From: an uncultured Selenomonadaceae bacterium
Lineage (GTDB): Bacteria > Bacillota > Negativicutes > Selenomonadales > Selenomonadaceae
Length of the DNA stretch: 9,808 nt
Direction: 5' to 3'
Assembly: GCA_905233325.1 (NCBI GenBank)
Contig: CAJODU010000048.1
Span: forward strand, 1 to 9,808
Part shown: positions 1 to 7,107 of the stretch, one piece after another
How the letters are laid out: each line of letters opens with the position of its first letter
Numbering within the stretch: the first letter of the stretch is position 1
Translations under genes and position numbers: made by a program
The notes under the pieces: generated by a model
Databases searched by the model: none
Seen by the model: the letters and a program-made list of their open reading frames with translations, nothing else
Told to the model about the DNA's origin: nothing

Positions 1-1218
1 CGTTTTGACGAAGTCCTCACCGAGACGCAAATACCGAGACCCCGCGGAATCAGTGTTACTAACCAGGAGGACGCTATCCACGGTGCCGCTGAGATAGGCT
101 ATCCTGTCATGGTACGCCCGTCTTACGTTCTCGGCGGCAGAGCTATGGAGATAGTCTACAACGAAGACGAACTCAAGGACTATATGGGGCGTGCCGTCAA
201 GGTTACGCCGGATCACCCTGTCCTCGTTGACAGGTATATGCAAGGTACGGAGGTTGAGGTCGACGCTATTTGTGATGGCGTTGACGTTGTGATACCGGGT
301 ATTATGGAACACGTTGAGCGTGCAGGTGTTCACAGCGGCGACTCAATAGCCGTCTATCCTCCGCAAACCCTCCCCGCTAAGATCGTCTACACTATCATTG
401 ACTACACCAAACGCCTCGCCACGACGCTCCACGTCAAGGGTCTGCTCAATATTCAATACGTTGTTGTGGACGGCAAGGTCTATGTCATTGAGGTCAATCC
501 ACGTTCCAGTCGCACGGTGCCGTTCCTCAGCAAGGTGACTAATGTTCAAATGGTTGATGTTGCCACCAGAGTCGCCCTCGGCCACAAGCTCAAGGAGATG
601 GGCTACTACAGCGGTCTTGTTGAGCCTAAGCCCTACGTCGCCGTCAAAGCTCCTGTCTTCTCCTTCGCGAAGATGCAGGACGTTGATATAAGTCTCGGTC
701 CGGAGATGAAGTCCACCGGCGAGGTTATGGGAATTGACTATCACTATGCAAGGGCACTCTACAAGGCAATCACCGGCGCGGGAATGAATATTCCGCTCAA
801 CGGCTGTATTCTCTTCACTGTCGCCGACAAGGACAAGGAAGAACTCAAGCAGCTTGCCAAGGCTTATTCCGAACTCGGTTTCAGTATCGTTGCCACTGAG
901 GGTACGGCTAAGGCTATCAGAGCGGCGGGTATTGACGCTGAGATCGTCGGCAAAGTCCACGAACGCTCCACCGACATCATTCAGATGATCAAGCTGGGCA
1001 AGATTCATATGGTAATCAACACCCTGACGCAAGGTAAACATATCGCCAAAGATGGTTTTAGGATCAGGCGTGCAACCGTTGAGCATGGTATTGCCTGTCT
1101 GACTTCCCTGGACACTGCTTGGGAGCTCCTCCGCGTCCTGTCCTTCATGAGAGAACGTCGCCTGGTTTACAGTCTCGCTCTTCAGGACTATGTTGGCGGC
1201 GGTGATGACCTTGCCTAA
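1..1218 (+). CDS. carB: Carbamoyl-phosphate synthase large subunit, C-terminal part (5' end outside window)
   Basis: The reading frame is open from base 1 and ends at a TAA at 1216-1218, giving 405 codons, roughly the last two fifths of a protein that is usually about 1,070 residues. The large subunit makes carbamoyl phosphate from bicarbonate, ATP and glutamine-derived ammonia for pyrimidine and arginine synthesis in the cytoplasm. Visible here is the end of the second ATP-grasp unit: VRPSYVLGGRAMEIVY at about residues 38-53, the GIMEHVERAGVHSGDS stretch at about 99-114, and the metal/ATP-binding IEVNPRSSRTVPF at about 163-175. LGPEMKSTGEVMG follows at about 232-244. An MGS-like allosteric domain runs from about residue 268 to the end (CILFTVADKDKEEL; GFSIVATEGTAKAI). 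All expected motifs are intact. The downstream membrane-protein gene overlaps its last codons, so the two are probably co-transcribed. Other pyrimidine genes are not in view. Confidence 0.97.
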   Translation, partial: RFDEVLTETQIPRPRGISVTNQEDAIHGAAEIGYPVMVRPSYVLGGRAMEIVYNEDELKDYMGRAVKVTPDHPVLVDRYMQGTEVEVDAICDGVDVVIPGIMEHVERAGVHSGDSIAVYPPQTLPAKIVYTIIDYTKRLATTLHVKGLLNIQYVVVDGKVYVIEVNPRSSRTVPFLSKVTNVQMVDVATRVALGHKLKEMGYYSGLVEPKPYVAVKAPVFSFAKMQDVDISLGPEMKSTGEVMGIDYHYARALYKAITGAGMNIPLNGCILFTVADKDKEELKQLAKAYSELGFSIVATEGTAKAIRAAGIDAEIVGKVHERSTDIIQMIKLGKIHMVINTLTQGKHIAKDGFRIRRATVEHGIACLTSLDTAWELLRVLSFMRERRLVYSLALQDYVGGGDDLA

Positions 1219-1726
1219 TGAGGAAGTGTCGCTCCTTGTTTCAACTTATGCAATGTTTTGGTTGTTCTTCAGTATCTATCAAGTGGCAGATCAAATAAAA
1301 AAGCTGGCAAAAGACAAGAAAGTCAAGGAGGAAGAAGAGGAGGAGATCATTGAGAAACTGAACGACCAGATGGCGATCTTCACCGAACTGACCTCAATGA
1401 AGTTCTTTGTCCTGCTCTGTGCTGTGGTGGTGACGGTAGTCTTCGCCATAGAGACGTTCGGCTACTTCCTCACTTATGCCTATCTGCCGCTTGAAGGTAT
1501 GAAACAAATGCTATTCTATGCGGCGGCGGTTGCAATGGTTCTGCACAACATCATAAGGATTGCCGACTTCACCAAGATAGTCAAGAGGCTCAACAATGAG
1601 GTTTCTGCAAAGGAGATCGTCAAGGAGATGAACGCCTACACCGTGCCGCAGAGGGTCTTCTTCATTGCCTCCAACCTTGCAACGCTCTTCTTCTCCCTGC
1701 AGTTCATGCTGTACTGTATGTTTTGA
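1190..1726 (+). CDS. Small integral membrane protein of unknown function (four predicted helices)
   Basis: I do not recognise a family. The 178-residue product has four hydrophobic segments, at about residues 13-33, 71-98, 103-125 and 155-177. A highly charged, probably coiled-coil stretch rich in Lys and Glu (about 37-62, including a run of six Glu) lies between the first and second, and a second charged amphipathic stretch (about 126-152) lies between the third and fourth. No enzyme motif is visible. The gene overlaps the end of carB by 29 bases. The start is not settled: the ATG at 1190 has AGGA only 2 bases upstream, while an in-frame ATG at 1205 (14-base overlap, protein beginning MTLPNEE) also lacks a clear ribosome site. 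Expression may therefore depend on translation of carB. The frame is kept over its whole length and the membrane pattern is regular, so it is very likely a real gene. It converges with the SWIM gene, leaving a 35-base gap with no evident terminator. Confidence 0.8.
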   Translation: MLAAVMTLPNEEVSLLVSTYAMFWLFFSIYQVADQIKKLAKDKKVKEEEEEEIIEKLNDQMAIFTELTSMKFFVLLCAVVVTVVFAIETFGYFLTYAYLPLEGMKQMLFYAAAVAMVLHNIIRIADFTKIVKRLNNEVSAKEIVKEMNAYTVPQRVFFIASNLATLFFSLQFMLYCMF

Positions 1727-1761
1727 CAGACAATTCCAAAGGTGAAGTCAATCGAAGATCA

Positions 1762-2493
1762 TCAAGTCAAACTGAATATTTCTAAAAGATCGGCATTTTT
1801 TAGGATTCTGGGACTGTCATTATTTGCATTGTCAAGCATCTTTTGAACTTTACCGCTGACAACTTTGTCGACAAATTTCTCAATGTCAATTCCACGCATT
1901 TGGAAAAAGTAGAGAGGATTGCTGTCAAGGCGTACACCCACACCATACAAGACAGCAGCAACGTGCTTGCACATATCCGCCCAATCGGGACAAGTGCAGT
2001 CAAAGTGAATTTCTTCAGGGGAAGGGAACAAGCCGCCTTTTTGAAAAAACAATTCCTTTAAGTCTTCGGGAAAATCGCCGTTGATGAGAGATTCCAAGTC
2101 TCTGAGTTTGCCGGAGGCTTGCTTTTCTATTTTAAGCCGCTGTTTTTCGTCAAGCTCATCTATATGTACTTTAACCTTATAGGGTTTTGAGCGGCTGCCC
2201 TGCACTTTTGCATTTATCCGACCGCCTTTAATCTTCAAGTCAATAACGGCACCACTACGCACATAACTTCTGCCACGACCTATGCGGCTGTCATAATCTG
2301 CATAACGTTCAAGATTTTTGCACCAAGTCTCTCCCCACCAGCTCTTGCAAATTTTTCTGCTGGAAGCCTCAACAAAAACCGGCTCATTATTTTTTTCATT
2401 GGACAGGCTTTTTTCTATGTTCCTTTTGAGTTCATCAACTGAAAGTGTTTTAAAATTTGCAAAGGAATCATATATATCATAATATTTTGCCAT
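1762..2493 (-). CDS. SWIM zinc-finger protein, partner of the SNF2 ATPase
   Basis: A 243-residue protein with a SWIM-type zinc-binding motif: C166-T-C168, six residues, then C175-K-H177 (CTCPDWADMCKH), i.e. the CxCx(n)CxH pattern. SWIM domains are known to bind DNA or proteins. The N-terminal half carries conserved-looking aromatic and charged features (KSWWGETWCKNLE at about 50-62; RGRSYVRSGAVIDLKIKGG at about 73-91) typical of the family of SWIM proteins that sit beside bacterial SNF2 ATPases. No catalytic domain is apparent, and the function has not been established as far as I know. Translation probably starts at the ATG at 2493-2491, preceded by AAAGAGG with 7 bases between. That ribosome site reaches into the last bases of the SNF2 gene, whose stop lies 13 bases upstream, so the two are likely translationally coupled and made together. 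It is the last gene of the minus-strand operon. Confidence 0.9.
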   Translation of the reverse strand: MAKYYDIYDSFANFKTLSVDELKRNIEKSLSNEKNNEPVFVEASSRKICKSWWGETWCKNLERYADYDSRIGRGRSYVRSGAVIDLKIKGGRINAKVQGSRSKPYKVKVHIDELDEKQRLKIEKQASGKLRDLESLINGDFPEDLKELFFQKGGLFPSPEEIHFDCTCPDWADMCKHVAAVLYGVGVRLDSNPLYFFQMRGIDIEKFVDKVVSGKVQKMLDNANNDSPRILKNADLLEIFSLT

Positions 2494-2506
2494 TATATCG
2501 CCTCTT

Positions 2507-5122
2507 TCAGAGTTCCAACCGCAGCATAGAAATTATTTCTTGATCGCTGAGTTCGGTAATCCATTGTTCACCTGTGCCGATTATATTCTCCGCGAGAGTT
2601 TTTTTCCTGTTGATGATCTCGTCAATGCGTTCCTCAATAGTTCCCTTTGAAACGAATTTATGAACTATGACATTTTTTTCTTGTCCGATTCGATACGCTC
2701 TGTCTGTTGCTTGATTCTCAACGGCAGGATTCCACCAACGATCAAAATGTATGACGTGGTTGGCGGCTGTGAGATTGAGTCCGACACCTGCTGCCTTGAC
2801 AGACAAAACCATAAAAGGTACATAATCTGCACCGTTGAAGGTTTCCACCATTTCTGTGCGTTTTTTGATTCTCGTTCCGCCATGTAGAATCAGACCTTTG
2901 CGGTGAAAAATCTCACTCAAGTAATCGGCAATAAAATCTGTGATCTCCCTGTATTGAGTGAAAATCAGTACACGCTCCCTCTTTTCGTGGATAGTCTCAC
3001 ATATTTCACGCAGAAGTCCGAATTTGCCGCTGTCAATAGGATTGTAACTGTTAAGTCCTAAGAATTGATCAGGGTGGTTGCAGATTTGTTTCAATTTCGT
3101 AATGGCAGACAAAATGATACCCTTACGAGAGATTCCCTCCGCCGTCAGTATCTTAGTTTCAAGTTCTGCCACCTGCTTGCGATAGAGTACAATCTGCTTT
3201 TTGCTGAGGTTGACATAATCAATTTGCTCCAGTTTGTCCGGCAAATCTGCGATTATTGATTTATCGGTTTTGAGACGGCGCAAGATAAACGGTGCCAGCA
3301 TTTGACGGAGTTTTTGGTAATTTTCGGGTTTTTTGACAAGGTTATTGGAATATCTGCTGAACTCTTCCGCATTGCCGAGAAGTCCCTTATTGAGGAAGTC
3401 GAACAGTGACCAGAGGTTTGAGAGATTGTTTTCTATAGGCGTTCCTGTCAAGGCTATTCGCAGCTTTGCAGGGATTTTTTTAATGAGTCTCGTCTGTTTA
3501 GTGCTTGGATTTTTAATTGCCTGTGCCTCGTCGAGAATTAGAACATCCCATTGAAGTTGTTGGAGTTCGTCCAAGCGTGCCGCCATTGTATAAGTAGTCA
3601 CAGTCAGGAATGGCAATTCGCCTTTGAGTTCCTCCTCAAGTTTTGATTTAGTTCGACCATGGAGGATATGCAGATTAATTTTGGGAGTGAAGCGAGAGGA
3701 TTCTTTCTCCCAGTTGCCTAAAAGCGACGCAGGTACTACAAGCAGAATTTTGGCATTTTCCTTTTGTTGACGCAAATTATCAAGAAAAGTCAAGACTTGC
3801 AGCGTCTTACCAAGACCCATATCATCAGCAAGACAGGCACCAAGCCCTAAAGCGGCCATAAGGTTAAGCCAAGCATAGCCGGCTCTTTGATATTTCCTCA
3901 AATGAGCATTGACGGTATCGGGAACAGTCGGCGCATTTATAACCTCAGGGCGGCGAAGCTGCTGCATAATTTGACTTAGCCACTTGCCATTTGTGAAGTT
4001 TAAGTCATCATCGACCTCGTCCACTTCACCGTTACTAAAGCCGCTTTCCATTCGCAAAGCGTCAAGGAAGGAAATATCACCGCCGTATTCTTTCATCTTA
4101 GTGAGTAAGTCTTTCAATCGATCTTTGTCGACTTCAATCCACTTGCCTTTAATCAAAGACAGCCCCGCCGTCTCCGTCAGCAATTTATCAATATCCTCAT
4201 CGGTGAGTTCAACACCGTCAACGGTAAGTTTAGGCTGCACTGATATTAAAGAATTAAAGCCGACAAGAGATTGTCCCTGCTCGCCGAAACTTAAAGATAT
4301 TTGTACTCTTGATGCACTGCGGCGTTTCCACCAATTTGGAATACGGCAGAGAATGCCGTTTTCCTCAAGTGCCGGAATTGCCTTCAAAATCTGATATGCT
4401 TCCTGTGATTTCAACTTCAGCGGGTGGAAAAGTTCGCCGCTCTCCACAAATTCACTGATTAAAGCGGAAACCTCTGCCGCACGGTTAAGACAGTTGAGAA
4501 GTGCCAGGAGTTTTTGACGATCATCTTTAAACTCATTGAGAGCGTGAACTAAAGGCATATGGTGAACTTTGTCTCGCTCATCTTTGGTAGCATAAGTCGC
4601 CAAAAATGCAAACGGATAATCAGAATCCCCTTTAGATTCAACCAGATGAAAGAAGACTCTTTCGGGAATTTTTAAATCTTTGCGTTTACCGGAGAAATAT
4701 TCGGTGACGGAACCGGAGTAATTTTCAATTTCACGTTGAAATATTTTTGTAAGATTGTCAAAAATCCCAACAAGCCACATATTATCTATATATTCAGCAC
4801 CAAGCACAAAGGGAACAGCATTCAAAAGGCGGGTTTTAACAGCATCATCAACCGTCAATGTGACATTTTGACGGGCAATTTCCAACTCCGGCAAAGCTGT
4901 CAAAATATCTCTGAAAGTCTCAGACAAAAGATGCAGGAAGGCAAAAGACGCACTTTCAGATTTAGTGGCAGTCTCGAAACCCAAATCGTAAAGTGCTTGG
5001 AATTTGTCCGCTTTAAAATTCCTATTCCACTTTAAATCAATATCTTCCAGCTTTTCCTCATTGGCACTGTCAATCACGAAAGAATTTGACGTGAATATAA
5101 ACTCCAATTTATTATAAGCCAT
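2507..5122 (-). CDS. SNF2-family DNA-dependent ATPase/helicase with SNF2-associated N-terminal domain
   Basis: An 871-residue protein counted from the ATG at 5122. The C-terminal half holds a complete SNF2 motor: ATP-binding LADDMGLGKTLQ (about 431-442, Lys439), DEAQ box (531-534), LTGTPIENN (558-566), the second RecA lobe with VLIFTQYREI (about 718-727), AAGVGLNLTAA (777-787) and arginine-finger motif QATDRAYRIGQ (804-814). The N-terminal part, roughly 1-395, lacks motor motifs. Its region around 230-345 (PNWWKRR; PKLTVDGVELTDEDIDKLL; KGKWIEVD) resembles the SNF2-associated domain of bacterial homologues. Such proteins translocate on or remodel DNA-protein complexes; the cellular role of this bacterial subgroup is uncertain. 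An in-frame GTG at 5140 would add six residues, but AGAGGTG at 5128-5134 sits correctly for the ATG. The gene lies 18 bases after the exported-protein gene and 13 before the SWIM gene. By eye it is more AT-rich than carB and ptsG. Confidence 0.95.
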   Translation of the reverse strand: MAYNKLEFIFTSNSFVIDSANEEKLEDIDLKWNRNFKADKFQALYDLGFETATKSESASFAFLHLLSETFRDILTALPELEIARQNVTLTVDDAVKTRLLNAVPFVLGAEYIDNMWLVGIFDNLTKIFQREIENYSGSVTEYFSGKRKDLKIPERVFFHLVESKGDSDYPFAFLATYATKDERDKVHHMPLVHALNEFKDDRQKLLALLNCLNRAAEVSALISEFVESGELFHPLKLKSQEAYQILKAIPALEENGILCRIPNWWKRRSASRVQISLSFGEQGQSLVGFNSLISVQPKLTVDGVELTDEDIDKLLTETAGLSLIKGKWIEVDKDRLKDLLTKMKEYGGDISFLDALRMESGFSNGEVDEVDDDLNFTNGKWLSQIMQQLRRPEVINAPTVPDTVNAHLRKYQRAGYAWLNLMAALGLGACLADDMGLGKTLQVLTFLDNLRQQKENAKILLVVPASLLGNWEKESSRFTPKINLHILHGRTKSKLEEELKGELPFLTVTTYTMAARLDELQQLQWDVLILDEAQAIKNPSTKQTRLIKKIPAKLRIALTGTPIENNLSNLWSLFDFLNKGLLGNAEEFSRYSNNLVKKPENYQKLRQMLAPFILRRLKTDKSIIADLPDKLEQIDYVNLSKKQIVLYRKQVAELETKILTAEGISRKGIILSAITKLKQICNHPDQFLGLNSYNPIDSGKFGLLREICETIHEKRERVLIFTQYREITDFIADYLSEIFHRKGLILHGGTRIKKRTEMVETFNGADYVPFMVLSVKAAGVGLNLTAANHVIHFDRWWNPAVENQATDRAYRIGQEKNVIVHKFVSKGTIEERIDEIINRKKTLAENIIGTGEQWITELSDQEIISMLRLEL

Positions 5123-5127
5123 GGTTG

Positions 5128-5134
5128 CACCTCT
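5128..5134 (-). promoter_or_regulatory. Ribosome binding site fixing the SNF2 start
   Basis: On the minus strand AGAGGTG lies 5 bases before the ATG at 5122-5120. It overlaps the first codons of the longer GTG-initiated reading (5140), which favours the ATG start. Confidence 0.75.
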
Positions 5135-5140
5135 GTACAC

Positions 5141-5677
5141 TCAAGCGGCGGCGATGAAGGTGGCGGAGAAGGTGTTGGTATCGTAATTCATATTGCGGGT
5201 GATGAGGATAAACCTCTCGCTGGCGTTGCACCAGTGCCGGAACTCGGCGTTGTCGCTGTCACGCCAAGAATCGAGGAAGATGGCAAGCTCCCCTTTGTTG
5301 ACGCCCAAGGTTGCCAGGACAAGGACGAAGTTCTCGCCCAAGGTGTTCATAGCCGCGCTGTCACCGGCATCACCGGCAATCATCACCTTTGAGACGTAGC
5401 CTTCCTTGTTAGAAAAGAGGCTGATTGTCGTCTCGTGGCCTTCCGCACCGTTTGTGCAAATGTAAGTATCATAGTTATCATTGCTGAGGGTGGCGGCCTT
5501 CTGCGGCATTTGCTTAATGATCATATTGTTCTTGCCCATGCTCTGGGCTATCTCGTTGTAGCGGTAGTAGAAACCGTCACTGCCGTAATCACTGACCCTG
5601 ACGACTGACCTTGCAAAGCTGACACTGCTAAAGATTGCAAGAATCATTATTGATAGTACAAATATTTTACTTTTCAC
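5141..5677 (-). CDS. Small exported protein of unknown function
   Basis: The product is 178 residues and I do not recognise its family. It begins with a clear signal peptide: basic n-region MKSK, hydrophobic core IFVLSIMILAIF, then SSVSFA with likely cleavage after Ala22 (Ser at -3, Ala at -1). No lipobox Cys is present, so the mature 156-residue protein should be released into the periplasm or beyond. It has exactly two cysteines, C74 and C150, which could form a disulfide. There is no membrane segment after the signal and no catalytic motif that I can identify. Translation starts at a GTG (5677-5675) preceded by AAGGGGG with 6 bases between. That ribosome site lies inside the final codons of the glycosyltransferase gene, whose TAA ends one base before the GTG, so coupling is likely. 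Position between an envelope-sugar gene and an SNF2 gene suggests an envelope role, but this is inference only. Confidence 0.85.
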   Translation of the reverse strand: MKSKIFVLSIMILAIFSSVSFARSVVRVSDYGSDGFYYRYNEIAQSMGKNNMIIKQMPQKAATLSNDNYDTYICTNGAEGHETTISLFSNKEGYVSKVMIAGDAGDSAAMNTLGENFVLVLATLGVNKGELAIFLDSWRDSDNAEFRHWCNASERFILITRNMNYDTNTFSATFIAAA

Positions 5678-5678
5678 G

Positions 5679-6854
5679 TTAATCCCCCTTCGCTGTAGAT
5701 TTTTTCAGACTGATAACACGGCATTTATACTGACCGTAGTTGCGCTTGATGTCCTTTGCCTGTCTGGTGCCATACTCGTTGAGCAGTTCGTGAACATACT
5801 TCATCACGATGTCAACGGGTATTTTTTTCATGCAAGCCATATTCTCTTCACCTTGACGCGGACAAGTGTGCTGACCACAGGGGTGGCAAGGCTCCGGCGT
5901 TTGAATCAGAATATCCTTGCTGTCGTAGGGATAGAAACCCGGGACAGGTGAAGCACCGAACATAGTGACGACGGGAATATTCCGCGCAACGCCTATGTGC
6001 ATGGGTCCCGAATCAGTAGTCAGGAACAGGACACAACGATCCAAGAGAGCGGCAACCTGTGCCAAAGTAAGTTTGCCGGTGAAGATTTTGACCTTGTCAC
6101 TGTCGCGGTGTTTCATATTAGCAATGCAGGCGTTGACAATCTCAATATCCATACTGCCGCCGAGAAAGGCAATGGCATAACCCTCGTCAATAAGCCTGTC
6201 CGCACATTCGGCAAAGTAGGAATCAAGCCAGCGTTTAGTCTCCCAGCTTGCACCGATATTGAAGGCAATTACCTTATCATCAACGGCAAAGTTGTCGCTG
6301 AACATTCTCGCCATCTCCGTTTCAGTCTCTTGAGGAATCCACATCTCAAGACCGCCGTCGTCAATGTTGGTGATACCGAGAGCCTCACGGAGAACATCAA
6401 AGTGGGACTTGACTTGGTGTTGACTGCCGGGGACGTACTCCGTTTTGAGTCCTTTCTTGATGTGGCGGGCGATAGAGGGGTTGGGCATAACCTTATCAAA
6501 GAAGAGAGAGAAACCCGGCTTGGCGTAGCCGACGATCTTGGCGGCACCACTGAAAGCGGCGATTGCGGAGGCACGCTCATTCCTGTGAAGATTTATCACA
6601 AGATCGAAATTCTTGGAACGTATCTCAAAGATGAACTTGATGAGGTTTGTGAAGTGCTTGTCGGCGGCTTTCTTGTCCATCAGGAGGCACTCATTGATAT
6701 GCTTGTTATGCTGTACAAGGTCGCTCCATCTCTTGTCCGCGAGAATGGCAAGGTGAGCATCAGGGTAGTTGGTTCTCAAGGCTCTGAGCACGGGCGTCGT
6801 CAGCATTAAATCACCGAGCTGCGACATATTGATGACCAGAATCTTTTTGTACAT
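5679..6854 (-). CDS. Glycosyltransferase family 9 protein (ADP-heptose:LPS heptosyltransferase type)
   Basis: From the ATG at 6854 the product is 391 residues, usual for GT9 enzymes, which transfer a sugar (typically L-glycero-D-manno-heptose from ADP-heptose) to the lipopolysaccharide core on the cytoplasmic face of the inner membrane. Evidence: N-terminal KKILVINMSQLGDLMLTTPVLR (about 3-24, a Rossmann-like start typical of the family), NIGASWETKRW (199-209) and the nucleotide-sugar motif TTDSGPMHIGVA (279-290). A cysteine cluster, C323, C326, C331 and C341 in PEPCHPCGQHTC...MAC, is also common in this family. The frame is open back to an ATG at 6992, which would add 46 residues. However, GAGG at 6861-6864 fits the 6854 start, the family begins here, and the extra part would consume the divergent promoter region. 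It is the first gene of a four-gene minus-strand unit. The exact sugar acceptor cannot be told, so no rfa/waa symbol is given. Confidence 0.9.
   Translation of the reverse strand: MYKKILVINMSQLGDLMLTTPVLRALRTNYPDAHLAILADKRWSDLVQHNKHINECLLMDKKAADKHFTNLIKFIFEIRSKNFDLVINLHRNERASAIAAFSGAAKIVGYAKPGFSLFFDKVMPNPSIARHIKKGLKTEYVPGSQHQVKSHFDVLREALGITNIDDGGLEMWIPQETETEMARMFSDNFAVDDKVIAFNIGASWETKRWLDSYFAECADRLIDEGYAIAFLGGSMDIEIVNACIANMKHRDSDKVKIFTGKLTLAQVAALLDRCVLFLTTDSGPMHIGVARNIPVVTMFGASPVPGFYPYDSKDILIQTPEPCHPCGQHTCPRQGEENMACMKKIPVDIVMKYVHELLNEYGTRQAKDIKRNYGQYKCRVISLKKSTAKGD
5684..5690 (-). promoter_or_regulatory. Ribosome binding site inside the glycosyltransferase gene, for the GTG-started exported protein
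   Basis: AAGGGGG on the minus strand, 6 bases before the GTG at 5677. It is embedded in the last codons of the upstream gene (Lys-Gly-Asp-stop), which supports the GTG start and translational coupling. Confidence 0.75.
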
Positions 6855-6860
6855 TTTCCG

Positions 6861-6864
6861 CCTC
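6861..6864 (-). promoter_or_regulatory. Ribosome binding site fixing the glycosyltransferase start
   Basis: GAGG (in GAGGCGG) on the minus strand lies 6 bases before the ATG at 6854-6852. Neither the in-frame ATG at 6866 nor the one at 6992 has a comparable site. Confidence 0.65.
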
Positions 6865-6982
6865 ATTCCAAAATTAATATACTTATTAATATTCTTCACG
6901 AAGTCGAAAATCCCTGCAATGTTTAGCCTCTTTGAAAGGAAGTTCTTCACTGAAACGAACGTGAAAAATTTTTTCAAAATAG

Positions 6983-7010
6983 TTGCATTCATTCAGAAAT
7001 GTGATATAAT
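6983..7010 (+). promoter_or_regulatory. Sigma-70-type promoter of ptsG with extended -10
   Basis: TTGCAT (6983-6988), a 16-base spacer, then a perfect TATAAT (7005-7010) preceded by TG one base away (7002-7003), which makes an extended -10. Transcription would begin near 7016-7018, leaving a leader of about 100 bases before the ptsG start at 7117. Confidence 0.75.
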
Positions 7011-7058
7011 AATTAATGTATGTAATATGTGACTTTTGGACGCGAAGGGAGCTGGTCT

Positions 7059-7076
7059 ATGGTGAGAGTTGACTAA
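7059..7076 (+). CDS. Possible leader micro-ORF (MVRVD) upstream of ptsG
   Basis: Five codons, ATG GTG AGA GTT GAC, and a TAA lie inside the predicted ptsG leader. AAGGGAG (7045-7051) is placed 7 bases before the ATG, as good a ribosome site as any gene here has. The stop codon overlaps the first two bases of a hairpin arm that begins at 7075. It could be a regulatory upstream ORF or a chance arrangement; nothing but position and ribosome site supports it. Confidence 0.25.
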   Translation: MVRVD

Positions 7077-7100
7077 TTCTTTCAAATATAGAATTTTTTT
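7075..7100 (+). terminator. Weak terminator-like hairpin in the ptsG leader (possible attenuator)
   Basis: AATTCT (7075-7080) can pair with AGAATT (7090-7095) across a 9-base loop, followed directly by more T (seven in a row over 7094-7100). The stem is only six bases and contains just two G-C pairs, so it would be weak alone. It sits just before the ptsG ribosome site. No sequence resembling the GlcT/LicT-type RNA antiterminator site was found beside it. Confidence 0.25.
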
Positions 7101-7102
7101 AT

Positions 7103-7107
7103 AGGAG
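7103..7107 (+). promoter_or_regulatory. Ribosome binding site fixing the ptsG start
   Basis: AGGAG lies 9 bases before the ATG at 7117. It abuts the in-frame ATG at 7108 with no spacing, so that upstream ATG is unlikely to be used. Confidence 0.75.

Noticed and set aside
343..1086. Open frame of 247 codons on the minus strand inside carB
   Set aside because: Antisense to a well-conserved carB; its length reflects codon bias of the real gene.
1727..1761. Bidirectional terminator between the converging membrane-protein and SWIM genes
   Set aside because: The 35-base gap shows no stem with a T-run on either strand.
5123..5140. GTG at 5140 as the SNF2 start
   Set aside because: The added six codons contain the ribosome site that serves the ATG at 5122.
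5997..6809. Long open frame of 270 codons on the plus strand
   Set aside because: Lies entirely antisense to the glycosyltransferase gene, which has clear family motifs on the other strand. The antisense product has no recognisable motif.
6855..6992. Longer N-terminus for the glycosyltransferase (ATG at 6992)
   Set aside because: No ribosome site, extra residues not expected for GT9 enzymes, and it would leave the divergent genes almost no promoter space.
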